Origin: Paenibacillus sp. FSL H8-0048
GTDB taxonomy: Bacteria; Bacillota; Bacilli; Paenibacillales; Paenibacillaceae
Assembly (NCBI RefSeq): GCF_038002825.1
Contig: NZ_JBBODF010000001.1
Location: 434,001-498,000, forward strand
Direction of reading: 5' to 3'
DNA length: 64,000 nucleotides
Below are positions 8,961 through 17,872 of this stretch, piece after piece. A program made the translations under genes and the position numbers. How positions within the stretch are numbered: position 1 is the stretch's first letter; each line of letters begins with the position of its first letter. The notes below the pieces were generated by a model, which searched no databases, was not told the DNA's origin, and saw nothing but the letters and a program-made list of their open reading frames with translations.

Positions 8961-10235
8961 GTGACTAACGAATACAATAATGATAAATTTCAGCGCGCAG
9001 CGCTTCAAGTTGCAGAGGCGCAAGGCAGGCTGAAGCCTTATGCTGCGCTGCTTGCGCAGGAAGCTGTACCCCTGCATCTCAGCAGCGGGCGTTATCTGGC
9101 TGAGTCTGTCCATGCACCGCATCCTTTTCCGGCATTTGACCGCTCCAGTATGGACGGGTTCGCCGTGATAGCGGCTGATACTTTCGCGGCAGGAGCCCCT
9201 GACACGGTGTGGCTTGAAGTCGTCGATGTCATTCCCTGCGGCGCAGTAGCCTCCAGAGAGATTACGGCTGGCACTGCTGCGCGCATTATGACAGGGGCGC
9301 AGATTCCACGCGGTGCAGACACCGTGATTATGATGGAAGCTACGGAGAGCCGGGTAGAGGACGGAGTCACCTATGTCGGTATCCGCAAGCTGCAAGAGCG
9401 GGGGCTGCATATCACCCCTTGCGGACTTGAGCTTAGAACGGGTGACCTGGTACTTTGTGAAGGGACTCTAATCGGCGCTGGCGAAATTGCTGTTCTGGCA
9501 GCGCTCGGGGTGCCGGAGGTTCCTGTCCGCCGCAGACCCAAGGTGGCGGTCTTCGCCACCGGAACTGAGCTGCTGGAGGTGGACGAGCCGTTAGTCCCGG
9601 GTAAAATCCGCAACAGCAACTCGCCCATGCTTGAGGCGCTAATCCGGGAGGCGGGCGGAGAACCCGTGATGCTGGGAGCGATCATCGATGATCTGGAGCT
9701 GGCCCGCAGTAAGGTGCAGATGGCACTGGAAAGCTATGATCTGGTGATCACTACAGGCGGCGTATCTGTCGGGGATTATGATATTATGGGTGATTTGGTC
9801 CGTGAGCAGAGCGGAGAGCTGCTGTTCAATAAAATAGCCATGCGCCCCGGCAGCGTTACCACGGCAGCCGTTCGCGGCGGGAGCATCCTCCTTGCCTTAT
9901 CCGGCAACCCGGGCGCCTGCTTCGTAGGATTCCAGCTGTTTGCCCGCCCGGTCATCGGGCTGATGCAGGGTGCAGCCCGGCCGTATCTGCCGGAGTGGAC
10001 AGCGGTGCTGGGTGAAGATTATAAGCGGACCAACAGCTTCACCCGCTATGTCCGCGCCCGCCTGGAGATCCGCGAAGCAGTGCTCTATGCTTATCCAGCC
10101 GCCGTAGACGAGTCATCCGTCACGGTTACGATTAAAGACAGCGACTGCCTGATCGTCATCCCGCCGGACAGTGGACAATTATCTGCCGGGGATAAGGTAA
10201 CTGTGCTGAAGCTGCCGGGTGAGATCAGGGGATGA
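8961..10235 (+). CDS. moeA: Molybdopterin molybdenumtransferase MoeA
   Basis: 424 residues. Inserts molybdate into adenylylated molybdopterin, the last common step of Moco synthesis. Seen: FDRSSMDGFAV (N-terminal domain), RIMTGAQIPRGADTVIMMEAT, the MoCF-binding core VAVFATGTELLEV, GKIRNSNSPML, TTGGVSVGDYDIM, LSGNPGACFVGFQLF, and a beta-barrel C-terminal domain IV. The start is GTG at 8961, 11 nt after AAGGAG. It stands alone; no other Moco gene is in the window. Confidence 0.95.
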   Translation: MTNEYNNDKFQRAALQVAEAQGRLKPYAALLAQEAVPLHLSSGRYLAESVHAPHPFPAFDRSSMDGFAVIAADTFAAGAPDTVWLEVVDVIPCGAVASREITAGTAARIMTGAQIPRGADTVIMMEATESRVEDGVTYVGIRKLQERGLHITPCGLELRTGDLVLCEGTLIGAGEIAVLAALGVPEVPVRRRPKVAVFATGTELLEVDEPLVPGKIRNSNSPMLEALIREAGGEPVMLGAIIDDLELARSKVQMALESYDLVITTGGVSVGDYDIMGDLVREQSGELLFNKIAMRPGSVTTAAVRGGSILLALSGNPGACFVGFQLFARPVIGLMQGAARPYLPEWTAVLGEDYKRTNSFTRYVRARLEIREAVLYAYPAAVDESSVTVTIKDSDCLIVIPPDSGQLSAGDKVTVLKLPGEIRG

Positions 10236-10328
10236 GACACGGCAAGCCTAAGCATGTCTATTAGCGGCCGGCCAGCAAACCGGTAAGTCAAAGGACTAAC
10301 CAACTAAATTTTTATTATGCTATTTCAT

Positions 10329-10351
10329 CATATGAAAAATTCATAATAGAA
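10329..10351. repeat. Short repeat ATGAAAAATTCATAATAG, copy 1
   Basis: Same core at 10639-10660 and, with one change (CACAATAG), at 18604-18626. Copies 2 and 3 share TTCAACA directly in front. Copy 1 pairs with TTATTATG 19 bp upstream. Copies 1 and 2 flank palindrome array A. Confidence 0.6.
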
Positions 10352-10384
10352 CCGCAAAACCCGGTCATTTATCTGATAACGGTA

Positions 10385-10572
10385 GCTGATTGTATTTCCT
10401 GCAATAGAAAACGCATAATTGACCGTGAAAGGAGATTCTATTGTACTTCATACAGTAGAATGTTGTGTTTTGGATGAAAAATGGCATTTGTTCAACATTC
10501 AATTGCACGGAATACAATAGATTCTTTTTCGAAGCTGTTTCTACCGCGTTCTATTGTACAAAATACAGTTGC
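10385..10572. repeat. Array A: four imperfect 25-bp palindromes, period about 51 bp
   Basis: Units start at 10385, 10436, 10498 and 10549 (steps of 51, 62 and 51). The best unit, 10436-10460, pairs TTCTATTGTA with TACAGTAGAA; the others carry variants such as AATTGCACGGAATACAATAG and CTATTGTACAAAATACAG. Spacers of 26-37 bp show no repetition. Confidence 0.6.
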
Positions 10573-10638
10573 TATCGTTCCAGCGTCTACAGCACCCGAT
10601 TAACTGCTGCTTTGAACTCAAAATTAGTTAAAAATTCA

Positions 10639-10660
10639 ACACATGAAAAATTCATAATAG
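10639..10660. repeat. Short repeat ATGAAAAATTCATAATAG, copy 2
   Basis: ACACATGAAAAATTCATAATAG region; flanks array A on its right side. See copy 1. Confidence 0.6.
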
Positions 10661-10770
10661 TAAGTTCAAAACCTAACCCCAAAACACCAACCAGCAAGCA
10701 ATACCATCCTATCCTGCGGCAGCATCCATCGCCGTATCCGGAAAACCCGGTTAAAAGGGTAATAAATAAA

Positions 10771-10820
10771 ACCCTCCAGTTCTCTATTAGGGGACAGTCC
10801 CTAAATAGAAACGGGAGGGT
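10771..10820 (-). terminator. Terminator of map
   Basis: Read on the minus strand, AACCCTCCCG pairs with GGAGGGTT around an inner stem of CTATTTAGGGAC with a partner ending in AATAGAG, and TTTTATT follows. The inner stem may also act on the plus strand. Confidence 0.7.
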
Positions 10821-10833
10821 TCTACTACAATGA

Positions 10834-11583
10834 TTACTGTGCCGTTAAAATCAACGGTCCATCTGCAGTAATTGCAATGGTATGTTCATACTGAGCAGAG
10901 AGCTTGCCGTCAGCTGTTCTCGCGGTCCATTCATCATCGTCGATGGTGATCTCATATGTGCCTTCGTTAATCATCGGCTCAATCGTAAATACCATGCCTT
11001 CTTTGAGGCGGATGCCTTTGCCAGCAGTGCCGATGTGTACGTAGCTCGGCTCCTCATGGAGACTTCGTCCGATGCCATGCGCCAGCAGATCGCGTACGAC
11101 GGAATAACCGTGTGCTTCGGCATGCTGCTGGATGGCTGATGTGATGTCACCCAGCCGTCCTCCCGGAACAGCCCGGGCGATCCCCAGATCAAGGCATTCC
11201 TTCGTTACCTGCATTAATCTCTGTGCCTCCGGGCTGATCTCACCGACAGCGTAGCTCATGCACGAATCTCCAAACCAGCCCCCGTATTGCGCCACTATGT
11301 CCAGCTTCAGCAAGTCACCTTCCTTCACGACCCGTCTGCTGGATGGAATCCCATGTGCCACCACATCATTAATAGATATACAGGTCTCGGCAGGGAATCC
11401 GTTATAGCCTTTGGTGAACTGCTTGCCGCCGAGCTTGGTGATATGTTTGGCCACAAGATCATTAATTTCAAGCGTTGTGATTCCAGGTACAATATGTTTG
11501 GACACCTCACGGTAGCAGTCGGCCACAATTTGGCTGGCTTTTTTCATCTCTTCAATTTCTCTGGGGGATTTTAGAATAAGCAT
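10834..11583 (-). CDS. map: Methionine aminopeptidase, type I
   Basis: 249 residues from the ATG at 11583, matching the start of Bacillus MapA (248). AAGGAG lies 14 nt upstream, which is long; a TTG at 11613 would add ten residues. Removes N-terminal Met from new proteins. Metal ligands are visible in KLDIVAQYGG and FGDSCMSYAV (two Asp), LLAHGIGRSLHE (His), FTIEPM (Glu) and YEHTIAI (Glu). It lies alone, away from the ribosomal secY-adk-map locus, so it is probably an extra copy of the YflG kind. Confidence 0.92.
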   Translation of the reverse strand: MLILKSPREIEEMKKASQIVADCYREVSKHIVPGITTLEINDLVAKHITKLGGKQFTKGYNGFPAETCISINDVVAHGIPSSRRVVKEGDLLKLDIVAQYGGWFGDSCMSYAVGEISPEAQRLMQVTKECLDLGIARAVPGGRLGDITSAIQQHAEAHGYSVVRDLLAHGIGRSLHEEPSYVHIGTAGKGIRLKEGMVFTIEPMINEGTYEITIDDDEWTARTADGKLSAQYEHTIAITADGPLILTAQ

Positions 11584-11626
11584 GTTGACTGTAGCCACTC
11601 CTTCTTCTTTCAATAGTGTCTGTCTT

Positions 11627-12253
11627 TTATAGTTTCAGAACTCTGACGATCTCCGTTGCATCTTCATTCAGCTGCCCTCTGCGGAGGGACAATGCAGCAC
11701 AGCCAACGAGAGCGGCTAACAGCATCTCCGTGTACTGCAATTCATGCTGCGCGTCGTCTGCCATCCCTCCAGGAATCAGTGAGTTCTCCATAAGTCCGGT
11801 GCCAAGCATCGTGGACAGCGGGGTCAGCACCTCCCGGCGGAACTCGGCAATGAGCGGGGAAGAGCGGGCTTCAGGCAGGGTAGGGAATCCCTCACCCGCC
11901 TGCTTGCACAGCAGATAGATAGCATGATCCTCCGCCCACAGCTGCAACAGCCGCACCCCGGCGGCAGAACTCTCCAGCGGGATCTTTAACGGTAGCTCCG
12001 GTTCTGCCATAGGCGGGGACTTCAGCCATTCCGCTGCCCGGTCGAGCGCATCCCATAAGAGGTCGTGAAGCAAATCGCCCTTATTGCTATAATAATGATA
12101 GACCGTACCATAACCGAGACCTGCCTCCGCAGCCACATCCCGGATTTCTAATAGAGGCCCTTTATTCAAAAATACGTCCGCTGCTGCTTTGCGGATCTGC
12201 ACCAGCCGCCGCAGCCGGATATCTTCGTTCTGTTCCTTCGTGCGGGGAGTCAT
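11627..12253 (-). CDS. TetR family transcriptional regulator
   Basis: 208 residues. The N-terminal helix-turn-helix is clear: RKAAADVFLNKGPLLEIRDVAAEAGLGYGTVYHYYSNKGDLLHDLL. The remainder is an all-helical ligand/dimer domain with no recognisable specificity. GAGGTGA lies 9 nt before the ATG. On the minus strand a TTGACA (12292-12297) stands 17 bp from a weak -10. The next genes are map downstream and the pentapeptide protein upstream, both on the same strand but with their own terminators, so the target is not obvious. Confidence 0.88.
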   Translation of the reverse strand: MTPRTKEQNEDIRLRRLVQIRKAAADVFLNKGPLLEIRDVAAEAGLGYGTVYHYYSNKGDLLHDLLWDALDRAAEWLKSPPMAEPELPLKIPLESSAAGVRLLQLWAEDHAIYLLCKQAGEGFPTLPEARSSPLIAEFRREVLTPLSTMLGTGLMENSLIPGGMADDAQHELQYTEMLLAALVGCAALSLRRGQLNEDATEIVRVLKL

Positions 12254-12359
12254 TTTATCCGTTCACCTCATTTATTTTAGACCTGCTGTCATGTCAATAT
12301 AAAACAACGGCAGTCATATGGCAAGGGGAAATATCTGAACCACCCCTTTGAAAATTACA

Positions 12360-12391
12360 AATAAACCGGATAGAACATCATCCGGTTTATT
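12360..12391 (-). terminator. Terminator of the pentapeptide-repeat gene
   Basis: Perfect 12-bp stem AATAAACCGGAT with ATCCGGTTTATT, loop of 8 nt. It lies directly after the minus-strand gene. Confidence 0.8.
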
Positions 12392-12395
12392 CTCC

Positions 12396-13265
12396 TTAGA
12401 CCCAGTGCTCCGGACGCCTTAAGGATTCCGGGAGCTTGGTGGACGGGTTGCCTTGCGCAGCTTGCAGCTGCGCTTGAGTGAGGAAGAGGCTGCCCCGCAG
12501 ATCGGCTCCGCTTAGGTTCGTGTCGCGGAAGTCTGCGCCAATCAGATCGGCGAACCGCAGGTCAGCGCCGCTCAGATCTGCAGCGATCAGATAAGCGCCG
12601 CGTAAACTGAGGCAGCGGAGGTCGGCCCCGCGTAGCCTTGCCCCAATCAGATCGGCTCCGCGCCCATAGCTCTTCTGGCGCTTTGGAGCCGGGAAGAGTT
12701 GCTTGCGGGCAGCGGTGCGCGCTAGCTCGCTGGCACGCAGCAGCAGCTCATTGACGTCAGCGCGGTGTACAGGCACATCGAGCTGAAGCAGCTTTTCCGG
12801 GCTGAGCAGGGTGAGGGCTTGCGTCTGCTCCAGCATTTTGTCAAGCGAATCATGCAGGGTCTCGGCCCCGCGCAGTGTCAGTGCCTCGTGCAGATACCAT
12901 AGCAGCTCATGCAGCTGGCGCATCACAGGAAGAACCTCGAACATCTGTCCCGCAGTCTCAGGAGCCTGACGCCAGTCGCGTCCGCCATAGGTTAGATTGG
13001 AGATTTTCTGACCGGCCCCGAAGCAGTCGTATACCGTACATCCCCGGAAGCCGCGATCTCTAAGCTCCGTATGAATGCCGCAAAGGAAATCCGCCCGCAG
13101 ATTGGGACAGGGCTGTCCGGCAGGCTTGTCAATAGCGAAGTCTGAGGAAGCAGAGAAATGAAGCGCTGCGCAGCATAGACCGAAGCAGTTCAGACAATCC
13201 GATTGCAGCTCCGGCAGTCCGGGATTCGCAGTATGGGATTCAGGAAATGAATGATTGTCTAACAA
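12396..13265 (-). CDS. Cys-rich pentapeptide-repeat protein
   Basis: 289 residues from the TTG at 13265 (GGAGG 7 nt upstream). Residues about 20-85 hold a conserved-looking cysteine cluster: DCLNCFGLCC, PCPNL, FLCGIH, GCTVYDCFGAGQ, which suggests metal binding. Residues about 200-265 are pentapeptide repeats of A(D/N)LXX type (GADLIGARLRGADLRCLSLRG and following), folding as a right-handed beta helix. The same two-part arrangement occurs in other Bacillota and actinobacteria, from memory. DNA-gyrase mimicry is known for some pentapeptide proteins but is not shown here. Cytoplasmic; function unknown. Confidence 0.82.
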   Translation of the reverse strand: MLDNHSFPESHTANPGLPELQSDCLNCFGLCCAALHFSASSDFAIDKPAGQPCPNLRADFLCGIHTELRDRGFRGCTVYDCFGAGQKISNLTYGGRDWRQAPETAGQMFEVLPVMRQLHELLWYLHEALTLRGAETLHDSLDKMLEQTQALTLLSPEKLLQLDVPVHRADVNELLLRASELARTAARKQLFPAPKRQKSYGRGADLIGARLRGADLRCLSLRGAYLIAADLSGADLRFADLIGADFRDTNLSGADLRGSLFLTQAQLQAAQGNPSTKLPESLRRPEHWV

Positions 13266-13314
13266 ACGTATTCCTCCAAAAAATGAATGGGATTAACATA
13301 GCGGTTCACGCAGA

Positions 13315-14418
13315 TTATTGCGTTGGTTCATTGTCCATACGGCGTTCAATCGCCTCAGACATCGTTTTATCCGTGAGATGGGCATAGATCTCGGTAGTCT
13401 CCGTAGAAGCATGGCCCAGTTGTTCCTTCGTCCGGTAAATATCGTTCTGCAGGTAATAATCAGTGGCAAAAGAGTGCCGCAGCTTATGAACCGTCAGATA
13501 AGGCTTGCCGAACCGTTTGGCGTATTTGATGATCATCTCCTGGATCGCCCGTTTGGTCATCCGTTTACCTTCTTTGCTGCCGTTGGGCAGGGCAATGAAG
13601 AGGGCTTTTTCACGTTTCGGCGTCTTGTACCTGCTCTGGCGAAGGCTCAAGTACAAGCTGAGATCATCCTTCGACTGTTCCCGGAAATAGACCGGGGTCT
13701 TGAACGTCTCATCGTTATGACCCTTACGGAAGACATAGAGCAGCTTGTTGTTGACATCCAGATCATCCACGTTCAGGTTGACTACCTCAGAGACGCGCAG
13801 ACCGGAATTCAGGATCAGACTGGCAATACAGGCATCCCGTTCCCGGTTAAGCTGCCAAGAATAATAAGCCTGCTTATTGGCTTCCACATCTGTCCCATAT
13901 CCATCATAAATGTAGCCTACGAACTCCAGCAGCTCTTCGTCCTCCAGAATTTTACCTTTGAGCTTGGCGGCGGTATCCTTCGGTTTGTGAATGCGCTTGA
14001 TCTCAACCTTGGCCATAATGTTACGCTTCAGCAGCGGGTAAAAGTTCTCATCCTCAGCAATCTGGCTTAAGTAATGGAACAGGGAGCGCAGCGCAGACAG
14101 CTTACGGGATACGGTTACCCGCGAATTCGCATTTTCAGCCCGGGTGGTTAAGTACAGACGGTAGCCGACAATGCTGTCCATATGCAGGGTCTCCAGCTCA
14201 AGCAGAGTAATGTCAGCATTGCTGGCCGCAACAGACAGACCTTCACCCCGCAGCCAGCCGAAAAAAGATTCATAGTCCCGGATATACTCCAGCAGCGTGG
14301 AGGGGGACAGATCCGGCCGTTTATAGTCGATAAACTGCTGGACGAACCAGGGCATCTGCGGCAGCCGCTGATCCAGGTTTGCCCGGTCGGTAGCTTTTTG
14401 AATACTGATGAGCTTCAC
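13315..14418 (-). CDS. xerS: Tyrosine recombinase XerS
   Basis: 367 residues, the length and layout of the single-recombinase XerS of streptococci (356). The N-terminal SAM-like arm-binding domain opens with MPWFVQQFIDYKRPDLSPSTL, then the catalytic domain: Arg in LNSGLRVSEVVNL, Lys in VFRKGHNDE, His-x-x-Arg in [10 protein letters not shown], His in QLGHAST and the nucleophilic Tyr in TEIYAHL. XerS resolves chromosome dimers at difSL with FtsK in streptococci. The start is GTG at 14418. A canonical difSL was not seen in the window. Confidence 0.85.
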   Translation of the reverse strand: MKLISIQKATDRANLDQRLPQMPWFVQQFIDYKRPDLSPSTLLEYIRDYESFFGWLRGEGLSVAASNADITLLELETLHMDSIVGYRLYLTTRAENANSRVTVSRKLSALRSLFHYLSQIAEDENFYPLLKRNIMAKVEIKRIHKPKDTAAKLKGKILEDEELLEFVGYIYDGYGTDVEANKQAYYSWQLNRERDACIASLILNSGLRVSEVVNLNVDDLDVNNKLLYVFRKGHNDETFKTPVYFREQSKDDLSLYLSLRQSRYKTPKREKALFIALPNGSKEGKRMTKRAIQEMIIKYAKRFGKPYLTVHKLRHSFATDYYLQNDIYRTKEQLGHASTETTEIYAHLTDKTMSEAIERRMDNEPTQ

Positions 14419-14544
14419 CTTCTTTATAGTTTCCCCCAGGGGGAGGGCTGTGCTTCTATCTTACCATGTTTCCGGCAAACCTTGCTCCTGATGAGACAAA
14501 GTTATATGATGGGTAGTAAACGAAAACGGCAGAGGTGAACCTTA

Positions 14545-15054
14545 ATGGAACTTGGAATCGAGCTGGTTCCTAAAGAGCAGAAGCAGATTATCAGCAGATT
14601 GATGCAGTTCTATTTGTATGACTTTACCCGCTACCTGGAGCTGGAGGTGGACCGTGAAGGATTGTTCCCGTCCTATCCGGGACTTGAGGCTTACTGGAGC
14701 AGCGGCAAAAATAAATTCGCCTACCTGTTCACCGTAGACGGCAATGTCGCAGGCTTTGCCCTGATCGACCGTCTGCTGCGCGACCCGGAGGGCGAGTTCT
14801 ATATGACGGAGTTTTTTGTAATGCAGCGCTACCGGCGCAGCGGGGTAGGAACCTGGGCGGCTCACCGGCTGTTCGACATGTTCCCCGGAAGCTGGAAGGT
14901 GTCGCAGATTCGTGCCAACACCCCGGCGCGGGATTTCTGGCACCGGGTCATCGGAGCTTACACCGGCGGTGATTTCCAGGAGCGGTTCAACTCCCGCCAA
15001 GGCAATCCCAGCCAATACTTCAGCACATTAAATACTAATAGAGTTAAGAAATAA
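14545..15054 (+). CDS. GNAT-family N-acetyltransferase
   Basis: 169 residues. Acetyl-CoA binding motif A is RYRRSGVGTWAAHRLF (Q/RxxGxG type), preceded by the strand YMTEFFVMQ. The N-terminus MELGIELVPKEQKQIISRLMQFYLYDFTRYL is common in this subgroup. AGAGGTGA lies just upstream of the ATG. Divergent from xerS and 72 bp ahead of the lipoprotein gene. The acceptor substrate cannot be told. Confidence 0.85.
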   Translation: MELGIELVPKEQKQIISRLMQFYLYDFTRYLELEVDREGLFPSYPGLEAYWSSGKNKFAYLFTVDGNVAGFALIDRLLRDPEGEFYMTEFFVMQRYRRSGVGTWAAHRLFDMFPGSWKVSQIRANTPARDFWHRVIGAYTGGDFQERFNSRQGNPSQYFSTLNTNRVKK

Positions 15055-15126
15055 ATTCACCTATTCCTGGGAGGCTTCAGCGCAACTTTGGATTATATCC
15101 AGCGTCTGGTAACTGAGGTGATTAGA

Positions 15127-16143
15127 TTGTCCAAGCGAATGAGCTTATGGGGAGCGGGCTGTCTAGCTGCTGCAATTACAATCAGCACAGGCTGCAGCAA
15201 TGCTGCGGATCAGGGGTCTTCGGGTGCAGAGCGCACGGCTCAGCCGTCAGCTACGCCCGCAGCAGCTACGGCAGCTGCTCCTGAAGCCGCGGTTCCGACT
15301 CCGTCGGCCACAGCAGCGACTGCTGTTAAATCCGTGTCGCTGATTCCCGAAGTACGGGAGTATTCAGGAAGCGGCAGTGGCTACGAACTGGATGGCGTCA
15401 ATGTCCAAGCGAATTACTCCGCAGACCAGACTTTACCGCTCGGGGTGTTTCTGCCGGAGACGATGATCCGTTTTGAACAGGATGGCAGAACGGCGTGGGG
15501 GACAGCGGACAAGCATAATTATATTACGTTAATTAAGCTAAGCTCTGAGAAGGGTGCAACTGGCGGAAGGTTCGAACCCGGTATAGACCCGGGACTGCTG
15601 AAGTTCAAGGAATATGAAGGGAGCAGTGTGGAGGGGAACCGGAGGGTTGAGGCCTTTATTTTCACAGCCCACGAGGATTCTTACCGGGCCGAGATCCATA
15701 TTCAGGACGAGCAACGGGATAAGCTGCTTCCCCTCTTCACATCTATGCTGAGTGGTATGGAGTACATGGAGAAGCAACCGCCGATTAAGCCGGGAATCTT
15801 CTTCAAGGTACCTGATGTAGGCTCTAGTCCGGGCAATAAGCAAGCGCTTCAGGAGACACTGGACTGTATCGCAGCCTGGTCTGCCGGAGACAAGGAGAAG
15901 TTCGCTAAGGCGATGATAGATCCGAAGCTTGGGGAAGCGCTGCAATTCTTGCTGGATCATAAAAATATCTACCGCTTCCATAAACTGACCGTAGTCGGAA
16001 TTCCTGTCGAGGGAACCAAACGGGCAGCCTTCTTAGTAGAGTTTACGAAGATGACCTCTGAGGGCTATATTACGGATAGCAACAATGAGATCTCTCTGCT
16101 GCTGAATAAGCAGGGGGAGTGGAAAATCGCTAATATTGATTAG
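15127..16143 (+). CDS. Lipoprotein of unknown function
   Basis: 338 residues from the TTG at 15127 (GAGGTG 6 nt upstream); a TTG at 15088 is an alternative. The signal MSKRMSLWGAGCLAAAITISTGCSN ends in a lipobox (S-T-G-C), so the mature protein should start at that Cys. It is followed by a low-complexity Ala/Pro/Thr linker (about 25-70) and two folded parts: a beta-rich region (about 75-215) and a helical C-terminal region from ALQETLDCIAAWSAGDKEKF that resembles small ligand-binding folds. No family recognised. Confidence 0.75.
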   Translation: MSKRMSLWGAGCLAAAITISTGCSNAADQGSSGAERTAQPSATPAAATAAAPEAAVPTPSATAATAVKSVSLIPEVREYSGSGSGYELDGVNVQANYSADQTLPLGVFLPETMIRFEQDGRTAWGTADKHNYITLIKLSSEKGATGGRFEPGIDPGLLKFKEYEGSSVEGNRRVEAFIFTAHEDSYRAEIHIQDEQRDKLLPLFTSMLSGMEYMEKQPPIKPGIFFKVPDVGSSPGNKQALQETLDCIAAWSAGDKEKFAKAMIDPKLGEALQFLLDHKNIYRFHKLTVVGIPVEGTKRAAFLVEFTKMTSEGYITDSNNEISLLLNKQGEWKIANID

Positions 16144-16168
16144 GCAGAGTACCTGCCGAAGCTCGAAA

Positions 16169-16201
16169 GCTTGAGACTCCTGCGGGGTTTCAGGCTTTTT
16201 T
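16169..16201 (+). terminator. Terminator of the lipoprotein gene
   Basis: GCTTGAGACTCC pairs with GGGGTTTCAGGC (three G-T pairs) around TGC, followed by six T. Confidence 0.8.
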
Positions 16202-16251
16202 GCTGTATAAATAATCACAACCTTCTGAAGTACCGGCGTCTATAATCTAAG

Positions 16252-16266
16252 TTGAACGATGTTCAA
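16252..16266. promoter_or_regulatory. Candidate TetR operator
   Basis: Perfect palindrome TTGAAC-GAT-GTTCAA. A partial copy, GTGTTCAATG, follows at 16277. It lies just after TATAAT (16241-16246) and 62 bp before the TetR gene, so binding would block the promoter of the three-gene operon. Confidence 0.6.
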
Positions 16267-16327
16267 AAACATTACAGTGTTCAATGAAACGAAGCAGAAA
16301 CACCCTAACAGAAGGAGTCTGACAATC

Positions 16328-16960
16328 ATGGGCAAAGTAGAGAGACAAGAGCAGGAGCGCGAAGCGATGCGTAATCTGATTCTTACTACGGCAGGCGAGC
16401 TGCTCGCGGAGAAGGGGATCAGGCAGCTGTCGATCCGCAAAATCGCTGAACGGATGGAATATTCGGCCGGTATTATTTATCACTATTTTCAGGGAAAAGA
16501 GGATATTGTAGAACAGCTTCTTCAGCGGGGCTACCGGGAGTTAATGGGCGGACTGATTGCCGGATCGGAAGCTTCGCCGGATGAAACCTCTCCAGAAGAG
16601 CGTTTAAGACGCACGCTTAGACAGTTCATTAAGGTGACAACAGCGGAAGGCTCACAGTACCGGAGTATGATGCTGAATGTTTCGCCGTCCGTGCTTAGCC
16701 ATACCGGGGTTTTGCATCAGGGAGCAGCCCTGGAACGCAGCGGGATCGCTGGTCTCTGTGAGACGCTCCGTCAATTCAGCGGGATGGCCTCCTGTGAGCA
16801 GAGGGAGCTTGAACTCACCGCCCAAATCATCTGGAGCGCAGCCTTCGGGCTGATTATGAGGCTGATGGTGGAGGGGAGTCTGCCTGAGGTGCAGAAGGAG
16901 GCTTTGATTAACCGGCACATAGAAGCCATGGTGCAGATTGCACAAGGATCGGGGGATTAA
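16328..16960 (+). CDS. TetR family regulator of the downstream membrane protein/flavodoxin operon
   Basis: 210 residues from the ATG at 16328 (AGAAGGAG 10 nt upstream). Helix-turn-helix: GIRQLSIRKIAERMEYSAGIIYHYFQGKEDIVEQLL. The C-terminal part resembles TetR_C domains with a WHG-like motif. The next gene starts 1 nt after its stop, so they form an operon. The palindrome at 16252-16266 suggests autorepression. Confidence 0.88.
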   Translation: MGKVERQEQEREAMRNLILTTAGELLAEKGIRQLSIRKIAERMEYSAGIIYHYFQGKEDIVEQLLQRGYRELMGGLIAGSEASPDETSPEERLRRTLRQFIKVTTAEGSQYRSMMLNVSPSVLSHTGVLHQGAALERSGIAGLCETLRQFSGMASCEQRELELTAQIIWSAAFGLIMRLMVEGSLPEVQKEALINRHIEAMVQIAQGSGD

Positions 16961-16961
16961 G

Positions 16962-17861
16962 GTGAGACATAGACGAACCATTAGCATTTTAACGTGGATG
17001 GTGATTGTGCTTGGAATTGTTGCGTCAGCAATCGGGCTATTTTCAGGTGAAGGGGCAGAGGAGGGGGGAAGTCATCCATTCTATACCTCCATCCGGGGAG
17101 AAAAGATTGAGTTGTACGGTACCGGCATCTACAAGGATGATTCTTTGTCCGCAGCTTCTCAGGCTATCGCTCAGGATGGCATTACTCTAGTGGTTGGCAT
17201 TCCTTTGCTGCTCGTATCTCTGCTGCTGAGTCTTAGAGGAACCATCCGGGGTCGGCTGCTGCTGGCCGGAGCGCTTGGGTACTTCACCTATACCTATGCT
17301 TCATACTGTTTTCTGGCCATGTATAATGATCTGTTTCTGGTCTATGTCATGCTGTTCTCGGCCAGCTTATTTGCATTTATTATGGTCTTTCGCTCGGTGG
17401 AACGGGACGGGGTAGTGATGAAGTCACAGCTTCCGGCGGTAAGCATTGGCTTCATCCTGCTGCTGATCGCCTTCCTGATTATCATGCTATGGCTGGGCCG
17501 GATTGCCGGTGCCTGGCGGGATGGAACCGTGCCTGCTGGGCTAGAGCATTACACCACGCTGGTAATTCAGGCACTGGATTTAGCTGTACTCCTTCCGCTT
17601 ATGGTTCTGACAGGGACATTACTCGTCCGCAGGCAATCTTACGGTTATCTTCTGGCTCCAGTTGTCCTGGTAAAAGCGGCAACCCTGCTGACCTCCATCT
17701 CCTCCATGATTATTGGAATGCTGAGGGCCGGTGTTTATGTCTCCTTGGTAGAGTTGATTCTGTTTCCATTGTTTAATCTGGCGGTCATCTGGTGTCTCAT
17801 TGTTGTACTGCGCAATGCGCAGGAACCTGGACAACCCGCAGGCCCATTACCCATAGAATAG
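16962..17861 (+). CDS. Polytopic membrane protein, unknown
   Basis: 299 residues from the GTG at 16962. Hydrophobic segments lie near 8-28, 75-95, 98-118, 122-145, 158-180, 206-228, 235-258 and 265-290, with a hydrophilic outer loop (about 30-70). No transporter signature was recognised. It is translationally close to the TetR gene (1 nt gap) and 11 nt ahead of the flavodoxin gene. The operon make-up suggests that expression is induced by a small molecule sensed by TetR. Confidence 0.7.
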   Translation: MRHRRTISILTWMVIVLGIVASAIGLFSGEGAEEGGSHPFYTSIRGEKIELYGTGIYKDDSLSAASQAIAQDGITLVVGIPLLLVSLLLSLRGTIRGRLLLAGALGYFTYTYASYCFLAMYNDLFLVYVMLFSASLFAFIMVFRSVERDGVVMKSQLPAVSIGFILLLIAFLIIMLWLGRIAGAWRDGTVPAGLEHYTTLVIQALDLAVLLPLMVLTGTLLVRRQSYGYLLAPVVLVKAATLLTSISSMIIGMLRAGVYVSLVELILFPLFNLAVIWCLIVVLRNAQEPGQPAGPLPIE

Positions 17862-17872
17862 AGGCGGACGCA

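Larger units (their letters stand above)
10236..10833. other. Gene-free, AT-rich interval holding short repeats
   Basis: About 600 bp without a credible gene. It holds two copies of the repeat ATGAAAAATTCATAATAG (10333-10350 and 10643-10660), between them four imperfect palindromes at a ~51-bp period (10385-10572), and the terminator of map on the minus strand. An open frame at 10465-10833 runs through the palindromes and looks non-coding. Confidence 0.7.

Noticed and set aside
10465..10833. 122-residue open frame between moeA and map
   Set aside because: It runs through the palindrome array and the map terminator, has no ribosome site and an odd Cys/Tyr/Ser-rich composition.
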